Shown: piece by piece, positions 24,211 to 35,905 of the stretch
How the letters are laid out: each line of letters opens with the position of its first letter
Numbering within the stretch: the first letter of the stretch is position 1
Source: Paragyromitra xinjiangensis
Lineage: Eukaryota; Ascomycota; Pezizomycetes; Pezizales; Discinaceae
Direction: 5' to 3'
Assembly: GCA_038503065.1 (NCBI GenBank)
Contig: JBCAMK010000005.1
Location: 744,001 to 808,000 of the forward strand
DNA: 64,000 nucleotides
Notes under the pieces: model-generated
The model's input: only the letters and a program-made list of their open reading frames with translations
Database searches by the model: none
What the model was told of the DNA's origin: nothing
Translations under genes and position numbers: made by a program

Positions 24211-24879
24211 ATGTACATGTAATTACCTATTATCAATGTATAAAGGACTATGGGTAGAACCGGTCTTGTGCCCACGTTGTAGTCGCCCAGATTTTTTTCA
24301 ATATTTGGTGTTTAGGGTTTGGATTCTCCCTACAGAAAAATCGCGTCAACCACCTAAAGTAAATAGCTAAAAGGTCTGGAATCGAAACTAGGGCAGGATG
24401 TGCGATCTGGTTAAACCAATGACTAAATAATACCAAAAGAGAGCCCTATTATTTGCCTACAGCTGGGGCCTCGGGGCTAGCGGGGAATGGCATAAATAAT
24501 TTTCATTGAAGTAAGACGGTATATCGGTGGTACCTGCCAGAAGTAGTGATTTCCAAGGATTGAGTGATATCTCATGACACGACCAGCAACCCAATAGCCC
24601 AAAAAACACTGCATCGCACTGCTTGGTAATTTCTTTACTGTTTATCACCGGTAATGCGACTTCCACTTTTAACACTTAGGGTGAATAGCAAAATCTACAA
24701 AACTCACTAATACCTCCCAAGCCCCCACCATTCCACCATTCACACGAGCAACACGATTTTATCATATCATATCAGAAAAAAACTGTTATACAATACAGCG
24801 CAGTCTAGAAGAACCCCCACTTCCACACACGCCCACCTTAACATTAATCCCCTTTTAAACCACCGCCGCCTCTAGAACC
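24211..24879. other. Intergenic, 3' side of the WD40 gene
   Basis: No gene seen. It holds a TACATGTA palindrome at 24214-24221. The A-rich stretch near 24770-24800 is probably the polyadenylation area of the minus-strand gene. Confidence 0.4.
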
Positions 24880-26456
24880 CTACCTCTCCAGCTCATCCGC
24901 CGGAACATCATCCGTATCCTTCCCCACAATCGCGTTCGACACCTTCCAGCACTGGATTAGATTATCTTCCGCCGCAGAAACCATAACCCATGGATCATTC
25001 GGGTTCCACGCGAAATCCGAGACGCGGTTGGTATGGCCGCCGTGCATGAACAGTCTATTGATTATGTTAGTAATAACCCGCTAAAAGCTCTTACATAGGA
25101 AATCTTACAGTTCAGGTGGCCCATCCTCTGCATCCTCTGGAGTCTGCTCTTCCCCAATCCGCGCAAGGTCCCAGAAACAGATTCGTCGGTCTGCACTACT
25201 ACTCGCCAAGATTGGCTCTTCGTGCGGGTGCCAACTTAGTCCGTTCACCTCTGCGTTGTGGCCTTGGAGGGAATGTAGCTTTAGCTTTAGGTTTCGTAGA
25301 TCCCATAGCGCTACGCTCTTATCTGCAGATGCAGTAGCAACGACATAATCACTCGCGGGGTTGAAGGCGATGCAGTTAACGGCATCAGCGTGTGCAACAA
25401 CCTTATGTGCCGCCGAGGTGGTGTCCGAGCTGCGCACATCGACAATCTGCAGCGTGTGATCATCTGAGACGGATCCAAAGAGGGCGTCATGGCACGGATG
25501 GTACGCAACATCATTGACAATAGCAGAATGGTGAGTATACGTGCGTGCCGGCGACATCTGCGTACCCCCCTTAGTGTACCCCGTAGTATCCCACAGACGA
25601 ACCGTAGAGTCCTCAGAACCGGTGATGAGATGGCCCTCTACATGGGGATTCCAGTTAAGCCCATAGCCCTCCTTCTCATGTCCTACTAGCGTTATCTGTG
25701 GGAGACACTGCCGTGTGTTTGCGGGCATCAACGGGTGCTTCGTTTTATCGAATATGAGGACATTACCGTCGGCGCACATGGTCGCGATTAGGTCGGGCTT
25801 CTGTGGCATATACCGCGCTTTGTTTACTTCGCCCTCGTGAACCATTTTCTGTTGGATGTGGAGGCGACATTCGGCGCCGCCGCCGTAGCCCCCGATTTCT
25901 TCCTTCTCTTCGTCGTAGCGGCGAGGGTCTTGTTCGGGGACCGGGTTGGGGAGTTGGACCTCTGCGATCTGGAGGTAGTTGGTGTCATTACCAGAGGTGT
26001 GGGTGCCGATGAGGAGACGGTGGGTGGAATAGTTTTTGCCCGGGTGACTGGGAGCTTGTTAGTAGTTGTGAGTGGGGTGGGAGGGGGACTTACGTCTGTT
26101 TGTCAGGAAACCATTGGGTAGTCAGCGTTGGCCATTCCAGCGCCGAGCTATAGGAAGTTAGCAGGCGTAATTAGGGGTGAGTGGAGAGTGAAAACAAACC
26201 TCAGGATCAGATCATAGAGAAACGGAGCATTCTTCTTCCAAATCTTGTACTCTAACACACCATCCAGATCAGTCTCTGTAACACGAGCTCTGGCGCAGAT
26301 GTAGGGACATACCTTCGTTGATGATCTTATCGACGACAATCTGCTCCTCGGTGTCACGGAGGGTAGGATCCACTGTTGGGAATAAATGTCAGTGGGTCCT
26401 GGCTGAGCTTCCACAGTGAGCTTACTGTCAATGTCCTCATCCATATTTGCAGACAT
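24880..26456 (-). CDS. hat2: RbAp46/48-family WD40 histone-binding protein (Hat2-like)
   Basis: Six exons, complement(24880-25054, 25109-26047, 26094-26147, 26200-26251, 26313-26372, 26426-26456), encode 436 residues, the usual length of RBBP4/7 proteins. The N-terminal helix (EEYKIWKKNAPFLYDLIL, then SALEWPTLTTQWFPD) that clasps histone H4 is complete. It is followed by a seven-bladed WD40 propeller with repeat ends such as STVRLWDTT, KSVALWDLR, RICFWDLAR and LIQCWKVS. These proteins present histones H3-H4 to HAT1, CAF-1, Rpd3-type deacetylase and, where present, PRC2 complexes. Fungi usually carry more than one paralogue, so Hat2 versus Msi1/CAC3 cannot be settled by reading alone. The gene is divergent from XRN1 across 1.57 kb. 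Exons begin C-rich and drift to G/T-ending codons. Confidence 0.93.
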
Positions 26457-28028
26457 GATGAAACGTAGGGAGGTGATATGGAGGGAGGAGAGATCGTGTC
26501 TTCGTCACGGGTCGTTGGGGAAGCGGTGATTGATGAGAGGGGAGGAGGGGGAGGAGGATTAAGGCTGGACGGGGAATAGAATGGGAATTGGTGTTTAGGG
26601 AATACATGTATTCACGTCGCGTCGGATCCTTGCACGAGTTCTGCGAAAACGTCGCCTGGAGGTGAGAGGGGTGATAAATGTATGGATCTGTGGAAGCTTT
26701 GTGAAATTCATGTAGGAATTAGTGAGATTATCATACTCTTCGTGTCGGAGATTTTTTTCATTCATATTGTGAAGTTGGTTGTGCTGGGTTGCTTTGGTTT
26801 CGTGACTCGTGATAACTTGTTTTTTGTGTGACGATCATCGCGAAGTAGAACCTCTTGTAAAGTTGGTAGATGGGCATCTGTTGAAACGTTGTCCGCCGAC
26901 CAATTTGGCTTTGTGCTGCTAGAAGTAGTATTAGGATCAATACTCCGTCTTGCCATCTTTCTCTATTGCCCTCTGCGCTTAAATCCTGTGTGCATCGCCA
27001 ATGGTCGCCTTGTACATAGTATATCCATGCTTATGTACCTATATGTCGCTATAATATTTGCTGCTCCTTCTGTTAACCACCTAACACCAAGTGTGCTACA
27101 AATCCGGGCCCACAAAAGCAATTGAGAAACAACTACATGTGTCAAAGTTACTATAGACTTCAGGTCAGCTGAGATGGCTGAGGATGTATGCTATATCACT
27201 ACATGCACTTATATATAGATGCATACTCCATCACCTCAGCCGTCATGAAGGTCCTACAAGTGGTGGGAGGAATAGCAATCGAAGGCCCGGAGTATGGGTG
27301 ATTCTGTTTTGTCATACATGGGATAGAGGAGGGAGGAAATCACTTTGCTCACTTTTGGTTACGGGTTCCTTTGTAATACTCCCATATTCCGCAACGTGAT
27401 TTTACTCCGGAGCGTTCCCCATGTCCCTTTCAGATGGGGGATATTTTTTGTTCAATAGCAGTCTATTCTCAGGCATCAGCCCTCGGCCAATCAGTACTGA
27501 GGCAGCCTGAACTACGATCTTCGATCCATACTCAGGCTGCATCGATGGTACTGCTTTAGGCTTCCTGAGTTGTATAGAGGCGGTATCTCACTCCTATTGA
27601 AGTTAGGCATCACAAACAAGAGGCGTATTTCCTGTTCAAAATAGTAGATTCTCGCCTGTGTATACTGCTCTCTCCGCACTATAATCAGGCAGCCACATAT
27701 AGGGTTAGGGTTTCAATAAGGTTCTCACCGCCACGTTCCGGCCTGTGTGGGGCGATGCTTTGGCTGTTCCCGTTCGCCTCCTCCGAAGTCTCGCAACGTC
27801 ACGAATAACGAAATCTCCAACTTCTCACCCCCCCTCTCACAGAGTCATCCTAGTGGTTTCCCGTGAAGCAGGATAAGAAGTTCTCTTTTTATTTCTTTTG
27901 TTTCTTCTCCGAAGGAAGGGTTTATATATTACCATTGCCCATTCGCCACTTCCTCTTGCTTCACTCTTTCGCAACTGCCGATTTAGCTACCCTAGCTTGC
28001 GCCAACAGTTTATACTGCACCGTTCACC
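26457..28028. promoter_or_regulatory. Divergent intergenic region hat2 / XRN1
   Basis: Shared upstream region of two divergent genes. It contains the 14-nt palindrome GAATACATGTATTC at 26600-26613, two inverted repeats able to form hairpins (arms GGCTGAGG 27176-27183 with CCTCAGCC 27234-27241; GCAGCCTGA 27502-27510 with TCAGGCTGC 27532-27540), a short TAGGGTTAGGG telomere-like string near 27704, and pyrimidine-rich tracts from about 27825 to 27990 just before the XRN1 start. Confidence 0.5.
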
Positions 28029-31000
28029 ATGGGTGTTCCAAAGTTCTTCCGATGGATGTCAGAGCGCTATCCCACGATCTCCCAGCTAATCGCTGAGAAT
28101 CGCATTCCCGAGTTCGACTGTCTCTACGTAGGAGCTCTTTTCCCCCCTCCCTCCAGCTTCATGCTAATTGGTGGCGAAAACCAACCTACAGCTCGACATG
28201 AACGGGATCATCCACAACTGTACCCACAAAGATTCAGACTCTCCAACTTTCCGTATGACAGAAGACAAGATGTTTATTGCCATCTTCAACTACATCGAGC
28301 ACCTCTTCGGCAAGATCAAGCCCAAGAAGCTTTTTTTCATGGCCGTTGACGGTGTCGCTCCTCGCGCTAAAATGAATCAGCAGCGCGCACGACGCTTTAG
28401 GAGTGCTCTGGACGCTGAGAATGCGCGACAGAAGGCAATCCACGAGGGGGTAAAGATGCCCGACGAGGAAGCCTTTGATAGCAACTGCATCACCCCAGGT
28501 TCGAACCCCCCACCCTACCCCACCACCTTACTCATCATACTAACAACTATAGGAACTGAATTCATGGCTCGTCTCACAACACAACTAAAATACTTCATTT
28601 CCAAAAAAGTCTCTGAAGACGTCGACTGGCAAGGCGTCGACGTCGTTCTCTCCGGCCACGAAGTCCCCGGGGAGGGCGAACACAAAATCATGGAATATAT
28701 CCGTCTATCCAAAGCACAACCCAACTACGACCCCAACATCCGACACTGTCTCTACGGTCTCGATGCCGACCTCGTCATGCTTGGTCTTCTCTCTCACGAC
28801 CCCCACTTCTGTCTTCTCCGCGAAGAAGTCACATTCGGCCGAGCCTCAAAAGCTAAAAGCAAAGAACTCGAACACCAGAGCTTCTTCCTGATGCATCTCA
28901 GCGTGGTACGGGAGTACCTTGAACTCGAGTTCCAGGAACTGAAGGAACCTGGGGTGCTGAGTTTCGGGTATGATATGGAACGTATCATTGATGATTTCAT
29001 ATTGCTGGCGTTTTTTGTCGGGAATGATTTTTTGCCGAATTTGCCGAATTTGCATATTAATGAGGGGGCGTTGGCGCTGCAGTTTAAGGTCTATAAGGAT
29101 ATTTTGAGGAGGGGGAATGGGTATATCAATGAACATGGTGTTATCAACCTAGAGCGACTGTCGTTGTTGCTGCAGGAGTTGAGTGTATATGAGAAGGGTT
29201 TCTTTGAGGCTGAGTGTGATGATGCGAACTGGCTCAAGGGAAAGCAACGGGGTCATATGGATGCGTTGGAACAGGCGAGGAAGAAGCAGGGGAAGATGAT
29301 CATCACAACGGAGCAGAAGGAAGCGTATAAGAAGATTAAGAAGTGGGTAGAGAATATACAACGTGGGAAAGGTGGGAAACAGTATAATGTTCCGGCACAC
29401 TTCTCGGCGAAGGATCGGAAGTTTGTGGAGGAACTAGCGGCAAGCTTGAGGCTCCAGTGCGAGAGGGTTGAGAACGAGCAAGGGGAGATTCACCTGCAGT
29501 TGAGCCATTACCCTAATGAGAATGGGGACGAGGGCGAAGGTACGGAGGATGAGGAGGAGGAAGGTCAGGTTGCGCTATTGCGTGTGTTTAGGAGATACGA
29601 TAAAGCTCAGGTGGTAGACGTGTCTGCGGATGCGGCTCATGAAGAGCTGCAGAAGAAGTATGATGAGAGGTTTTACCAGTGGAAAGACGAGTACTACAAG
29701 GACAAGCTTGGATTTGGCCTGGATAACGAGGAGGAGATGAAGAATCTCACGGAGAACTATATCGAGGGGCTGCAATGGGTGTTGTATTACTACTACCGCG
29801 GTGTAGCGTCGTGGCCGTGGTATTACCGCTATCATTACTCCCCGAGAATCTCAGACGTTCATAAAGGTCTTGGTGCGAATCTGAACTTCACCCTTGGCAA
29901 GCCTTTTAAGCCTTTTGAACAGCTCATGGGCGTCTTACCTGATCGCTCGAAGGAAATTGTTCCAAAAGCATACCATGTAAGAATCCCTTCCAAGCTTAAC
30001 TATACACACCTACTAACACAAACCAGGACCTCATGACCGACGAGAAATCTCCTATCATCGACTTCTACCCAAGTGAGTTCGAACTCGATATGAACGGCAA
30101 AAAGATGGAATGGGAAGCAGTCGTCAAGATCCCCTTCATTGACGAAAGCAAACTTCTCCCCGCAATGCGGACTGTCGAGCACCTCCTCACAGAGGACGAA
30201 CAACAACGCAACTCCTTCGGCGTCACACTGAAGTTTTCGTATTCGCCCAATGTAGACGAAGTCTACCTCAGCTCCATGCCTGGCGTGTTTCCGGATATCC
30301 CACATTGTCGCTGCGTCATTAATATTTATGAACTGCCAACGATAGAGGGGTTGGAGATCATTGTTGGGCTGTGTGATGGAGTGAAGATTGGTCCTGCGGC
30401 GTTGGCGGGATTCCCGAGTTTGAAGACGCTGAAGCATTCGGGGTCGTTGCAATTTCATGGGGTTAATGTGTTTATGCAGGATAGTAGGAATGAGAGTATG
30501 GTGTTAAGGCTGGAGAATGAGTACGCTGGGGGGAAGGTGGAGTTGGCGAAACAGAAGTTGGGGAAGAGGTGTTTTGTTGGTATGGCCTCTATCCTTTTAT
30601 CTGAAGTTTTTTTTACTGTTACTAATGTGTTTATAGGATATCCATTCCTGCAGGAGGCGAAAGTCACTGCGATCTCCGACGAGCTCTTCAGGTACATGCT
30701 TTCTGATGACGGACAGATCCTCCTAGTCCCACACGGCCACTACGAAGTCGATGCATGGCGGAAGAAAGCCGAGCGCATGGAAAGCAACTACAGCAAACGC
30801 ATGGGTATCCTGACTGGTCCCGTCGAAGTCGTCGTACATACCAGTATCCTCAAGGGTCTGAAGAGAACCGATGAGGGTGCGATGATCAAGGAGTATGCTG
30901 TAATTGCGGGGATTGAAACAGATTATGCTGCGCAGACAGTGGTGGATGAGGTGGTTAGTGAGGATCAGAGGTTCTTGGAGAAAGCGGCTGTGCCTATTGA

Positions 31001-32498
31001 GGAGGAGTTTCCTGGTGGGACGAGGGCGTTCTTTTTGGGTGAGTTTAATTATGGGAGGCCGTTGGAGGTTATTAGACATGAGAATAATAAGGTCGATGTG
31101 TGGATCTATACTATGGTAAGATATTACATCTCTGTGGTTACTGGCAGTACTAACAATGGGTAGAAGGGGAAAGAGCCGGATTTTGGACAACAGATTGCGT
31201 TGCGGGCGGAGGAGGAGACTCGCTATACTCCATCATATGCCGTTGCTCGCCAGCTAGGTCTCAACACGCTTGTGCTGAGCAAGATCACATCTTCGTTCAG
31301 CGTTATGGTTGATGATACACGCTGCAATCTTGGCCTTAACCTTAAGTTTGAAGCTAAGAAACTTAAGGTCCTGGGCTACTCCCGTCGCGGTGACGCAGGT
31401 TGGGAGTTCTCACCGAAAGCAGTCGCGTTACTCTACGAATACATCCAGAAGTTCCCAGCGTTCTTCTCGGGTGTCTCAAGGAATCCACACGGTGATATGT
31501 ACTCCGACACTGACTTCTTCGACCCAAGCGAGAGCAAAGCCCGTGTAAAGGAGATTGTCGACTGGCTAAAAAGCATACAATCCAAGAACTTCGAGAAAGT
31601 TCCCCTCGAGGCGCAGCAACTCGACGCAGACGTAGTCAAAGAGATCGAGCAAGCCGCAGACTCCTACCTCGCCTCTGACGTCCCAGGCGAATTCAAACGC
31701 GTCAAAAACGTCCCACGTAAAGCCCTCTTGAAGCCCAGTGACGCAGAACACAGACTCCACAACCAATGGTTTAGCATCGGTGACCGCGTGGTGTACGTAC
31801 AGGACTCTGGAAAAGTACCAATCGCCACTCGTGGTACCGTAATCGGGCTTACGAGGACAATGCGCGCTACCCTGCTCGATGTCGTTTTTGACGTCACCTT
31901 CATGAGTGGTACTACTCTCAGTGATCGATGTTCTCCATTCCGTGGCATGACGGTCCCAACGCAGTCGGTACTAAACCTGTCGAATCGCCAGCTTATCGCC
32001 GGCAGCAAGGCTAGCTCAACGCTTAATCCGCCTGCTCCGACGCCAGAGCCGATCGCGGCGCAGTTGGCGATGACGAATGGCCGCACGGCACCAGATGGTC
32101 TCAGGCCTGCGGGAGCGCCATCACAATTGATGGGAAGCTTTAGTAGTGCTGTACAAGGGCAAACGAATGGGTACAATGGACGTGGACGAGGCCGTAACGG
32201 TAATCGTAATGGTGTTCTGGATGGGTCAAGAGGGCCGAGGGGTCCCGTAAATGTATCGATGAGAGGAGGACCGCCGGTCATTATGCAGAGACCGCAGCAG
32301 CAAGATGGTGATGCCCAGCAGCAGAAGTATCAAGCTGTTCCCCCACCAGCAGCATTGACAGAAAGAAGTGGACGTGGAGGCAGAGGGCCAAGGGGTCAAG
32401 GGAGGGGTAGCAGAGGGAGGGGTGGTAGGAGCGGAAATACTACTAGCAATGCGCAGAATCGCTCGGTTATGCCAGTGCCGGTTGGAGAGCCGCAGTGA
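28029..32498 (+). CDS. XRN1: 5'-3' exoribonuclease 1 (Xrn1/Kem1)
   Basis: Six exons (28029-28127, 28192-28498, 28553-29976, 30027-30579, 30637-31115, 31164-32498) encode 1398 residues. The N-terminus MGVPKFFRWMSERYP and LDMNGIIHNC, then MAVDGVAPRAKMNQQRARRF (~100), EVPGEGEHKIMEYIR (~175) and YGLDADLVMLGLLSHDPHF carry the acidic metal ligands and the basic pocket for the 5' phosphate. DFILLAFFVGNDFLPNLP and a second conserved block follow, then D1-D4/SH3-like regions. The C-terminus is disordered, with Gln-rich and RG/RGG repeats (~1300-1390). Xrn1 degrades decapped mRNA in the cytoplasm and P-bodies; lack of a nuclear signal and the long C-terminal region favour Xrn1 over Rat1/Xrn2. Two introns (54 and 57 nt) are multiples of three without stops, so retention would insert residues rather than truncate. 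Codon choice shifts from C-ending to G/T-ending within exons. Confidence 0.96.
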
Positions 32499-33785
32499 AA
32501 TATCCTTTATTGATGTGCGAGTACGGCTGGAAAATGCCTTTCTCATTAATTATGGAGTAATTTCCTAGTAATTGACGGGAAGAGCTTTTTCTAGCCGCGT
32601 ACAGTGATACTCATACTTACACGGTCGAAAACGCCTTTTGCGTTGATTACGGAGTAGTTCCCAGTTGGTCAACGGGAGAGGCCTTCTCGGCCGCGCAAGA
32701 AAATATGAGTGTCACTGTGGTACAATGAGGCTAGGAGAAGGAAATATGGGAGACTATTATTTTCTTTCTTCTTTTCTCTTGGGATGTTTGGTTTGGTCAT
32801 ATGGTGGGTTATTGGGATGTGATAAAATAGAAAATAAACTATCTGGTTTACGAAAATATGCCGTGGGGAAGTTTTCCGGATGTACTACCTGATGTGTGTT
32901 TGCGTGTGTGTGGTGTGATTACTGTACGATCGCCCATGTTGTATCACTCGTAGACGTACCCGCAGTCGTACTTGCAGACGCGTAATACGGGTATTATTCA
33001 GGGCTCTGGGGTAATGAGTAACGAGGAGCAGGGATCTTTGGATATTCTGTTGCTACAAACGGGGATTAGCGTGGTTGCGGGGCAATGATCGTGAAACCGA
33101 TAGAGCGTTTAGAGTCATAAACTGTAAATGTCGCTACCAATATGCAGTCTAAAGGGGAAGAAAGAAAGAATTTTCTTCTTTGACTCTCGGTCGTTGTAGT
33201 GATCCGAGTTTGCAGCTTCAGCCCTAGGCGCCTTCTTTCGCGCTGATCTCAAGATCGCAGAAGCTGAGGACTACATGGGAAATCCCTAGCGAATTTCACA
33301 TAGGCACCTGCAATTTTAAGCCTGGAGAGGAACCTCGCCTAAAGGAAATCGAAAGCCCGGATAATTTGCCCTAAGGAGAGTCAGCCAAGGCGGATACCGC
33401 AGTTTCAGAAGTTGCAGCACGTTGCGAAGTCCGAGTCGTAAAGTTCCAAAAATAGTAGTCTGGGCTGATCGCCAGGGGGCTGGGAAGGGTTCGATTGCGC
33501 GGTTGTGGTGGCAACCATATTCGCAAAACACCCCTAGCTTTGTGCAAGTGCCAGCCCCCTGTAGTAATATCGCAGGCTCACATTTCTAGGCGGGGACCTG
33601 CAGAACGAGAGGATTGAAGTACATAAACCCGCCCCCTGCTCGCATCGAGAGTGGGTTTTTTCTCTTCTTTCTATCTCAAGTCTCTTTCGCCTTAAATATA
33701 CATCTTACGTCGACCGGTCGTCTAAGTCTCTTTCAACTTTACGATACTCATCACGATAGTCACGAGAAAGTCGAACCAGACAAAA
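32499..33785. other. Intergenic, XRN1 3' side and GPI-protein promoter
   Basis: Holds an imperfect direct repeat (listed separately) immediately after XRN1. The rest has no supported gene. A pyrimidine-rich stretch at 33655-33695 leads to the start of the small cell-surface gene at 33786. Confidence 0.5.
32519..32700. repeat. Diverged direct repeat, RIP-like differences
   Basis: Two copies of about 75-80 nt (about 32521-32597 and 32620-32696) lie ~100 nt apart just downstream of XRN1. They share blocks such as GGAGTA, ACGGGA and TAGCCGCG/CGGCCGCG. Several differences are transitions with the first copy carrying T or A where the second has C or G (ATGCC for ACGCC, ATTATGG for ATTACGG, TAATTTCC for TAGTTCCC, TTCTAGCC for TCTCGGCC). 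Confidence 0.6.
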
Positions 33786-34196
33786 ATGCAATACTCACTC
33801 ACCTTCCTCTGCTCTGCACTCCTCCTGCCAGCGCTAGCGGCTGCGCAGTCGGCAAATATTACTTCTTTTGGGAACTCGACTACCATCGCTCCGTCGACTG
33901 TCACCGCTTTTCCTACACTTACTCCAATCCATTCGTTCCCGAATAGCACAAATGGCACCACTACCTCGGCGACAAAGAAGAATGTCACTGCTACGATCAC
34001 AGCTTCTGATGGAAGCCTGTCTACAGCGACGAGTCTTGTTGTGGTAACTGGTAGCGAAACTGCTGCTTCAACTCCTACAACGGCGAGCCCTTCAGCTTCT
34101 TCCAGTCAGGCGGGCGATGCGGTGAAGAAGGTTGGGAACTCGGTTGGCGCATTTGCGATTGCTATGGGTGTATTGTTTGTGGGACATCTTCTGTAA
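33786..34196 (+). CDS. Small Ser/Thr-rich GPI-anchored-type surface protein
   Basis: Single exon, 136 residues. There is an N-terminal signal peptide (MQYSLTFLCSALLLPALAAA, cleavage likely after ALAAA or the following Gln). The mature part is about 90 residues of Ser/Thr/Ala with several N-glycosylation sequons (NIT, NST, NGT, NVT) and no cysteine. The C-terminus has a small-residue region (SSSQAGDAVKK) followed by a hydrophobic tail (AFAIAMGVLFVGHLL), the layout of a GPI attachment signal. This predicts a plasma-membrane or wall mannoprotein; no enzymatic domain is present. Short proteins of this type are common and fast-evolving in fungi, so a more precise function cannot be given. The ATG follows a CAAAA context. 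Confidence 0.8.
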   Translation: MQYSLTFLCSALLLPALAAAQSANITSFGNSTTIAPSTVTAFPTLTPIHSFPNSTNGTTTSATKKNVTATITASDGSLSTATSLVVVTGSETAASTPTTASPSASSSQAGDAVKKVGNSVGAFAIAMGVLFVGHLL

Positions 34197-35905
34197 ATGG
34201 TGAGATTCGGATGTGGAATGACGGAATGGAACTAGTAAGCTTATCGGCTTTCGGGGTTTGGACCCGAGTAGTAGCTAATACCAGTTTGGTATAGTGGGAT
34301 GAGGATGAACGTTATCGGGTCGGAATGTACAAAGCGGGTGGCAGGCATAGCATTGGTTACTAGGGCGTGTGGTATTGATTAATGTCTTTTTTTTGTTGTT
34401 TCTTTTTTTTGCTTTTTTTTTGTTCTCCGTGGTGGGTTATAGCGGTGCGAGTGTACAAAGACAGGCTTTTTGTGATACCTAGAATGAACTTTTTGATACC
34501 TCAGTTATACATGTGGTTTTCGTGGCGGCTTATGGCCAATCCGCTTTTTTCTGGTGCGCAGAATTTAAATGCTTAAGCGACGTTACCTTGGTTAGCGAGC
34601 TGGCGGAACTGTTTATTCGTGCGGCATATGCCGTTGAACAGAACGAGGTTCCCATCTACCGTTTGTGGGGGTTTGCATCCGCTCCCGAGAGATATAATTT
34701 GTTTTGAATTTCCCAATTCTTACTCCTGCTGGGGTACTGTTGACATGTCAAATATGAAAGTTTGTGGAGAGAACATGCCACAATGTCTTAATGCGGCTGG
34801 GAAAAGCCCATTTGACGGCACAAACTGAATGTTTCGGTATAGCCCGGATTGTTGGTGGAAGGTGGAGTGTTGTTCCCGTTCTCGGCCGCTCTTTGTCTTG
34901 GGACTGGTTGATTTTTAAAGTTGGAATACTTCCCTTTTAGTGACTGTATGTCGGCTTTGTTTGGAAGCGTGTAGGGTGCGAGTGCCATGACCCAAGTGGT
35001 TGGATGCGCTTAATAAATTATCTATCCGTGTGGTGCGATACTTGATACGGCGAGTGATATGGTGTGACCATCAACTTGTTTCAACTTGTTTCAATCTCAA
35101 AAGGAGCCAAAAATGCAGAGGGAAATGTCTTTAATCCCCCCGGCTAGCTTGCGAAGGCGAGTGACATAAAGTGATTTGGCCCTGGAAGCCCTACTTTATT
35201 CGGAGCGCATGGCCTCCCAGGTTATGTAGCATATGGGAAGTACTATGGGAAAAATGGGCTAAAGAATACCCTTGCGGTCGAACGGCTAATTCTACCGACC
35301 CTCAACCCCTCGGACTAGGGTCAGAGCTTCGTGTTAATTTCGAGCTTTTTAAGTGGAGTGTTTGGGTTTAAGCAACGAGTTAGGGTCGGCTAGATATATT
35401 GTAGATCTTGGGGCCAATGACCGTATTTGGTTGTCAGTGAGTGAAGATAACAGCATCTTCGTATATGTGTGGCTAGGTGGAGCTTGAGGTTATCCAAACC
35501 CGAACTCAAGCCAAGTTAGCATTAGAGTATCGGGCTTATTTTAGCTCATAATCTCGTCTGAGGTTCGGCTAGGTTAAGCGAGATCCTAGAATTTAAATCT
35601 ATCGTGGTCGTGTCAAGCATTTTTAATAGGCTATGCCTAGCGACGACAGGTTGAACCCTAATGAAGGACTAGAGAAAAGACTAGTCGACATCTTAGTAGA
35701 TATTCTTAGGAGTAATATTTAGGTGAATAGGGAATTATCTGCAGAAATATCTGCTCTCACGTGCCTATATTTTCCCCACCTCTCTCTCTCTCTTCCTTCA
35801 CTTCTTGCAACTTTCTCCCGGATCCAAGTACCACCCGTTTATTCAATTGTACACAACCTATAGGATCCAAGTATAATCCCTAAAGTGCCCGAGAAAACTC
35901 TCTCC
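34197..35905. other. Intergenic
   Basis: About 1.7 kb with no supported gene. Contains T-rich tracts around 34383-34430 and a short direct repeat (caacttgttt) at about 35070. A CT-rich stretch at 35775-35820 precedes the next gene. Confidence 0.45.

Noticed and set aside
17450..24879. Possible transposon remnants in the 7-kb gene-poor block
   Set aside because: No terminal repeats, target-site duplication, or transposase/reverse-transcriptase-like frames could be found by reading; only one decayed gene of unknown family.
27700..27716. TAGGGTTAGGG string resembling telomere repeat
   Set aside because: Fewer than two full TTAGGG units; too short to be an interstitial telomere.
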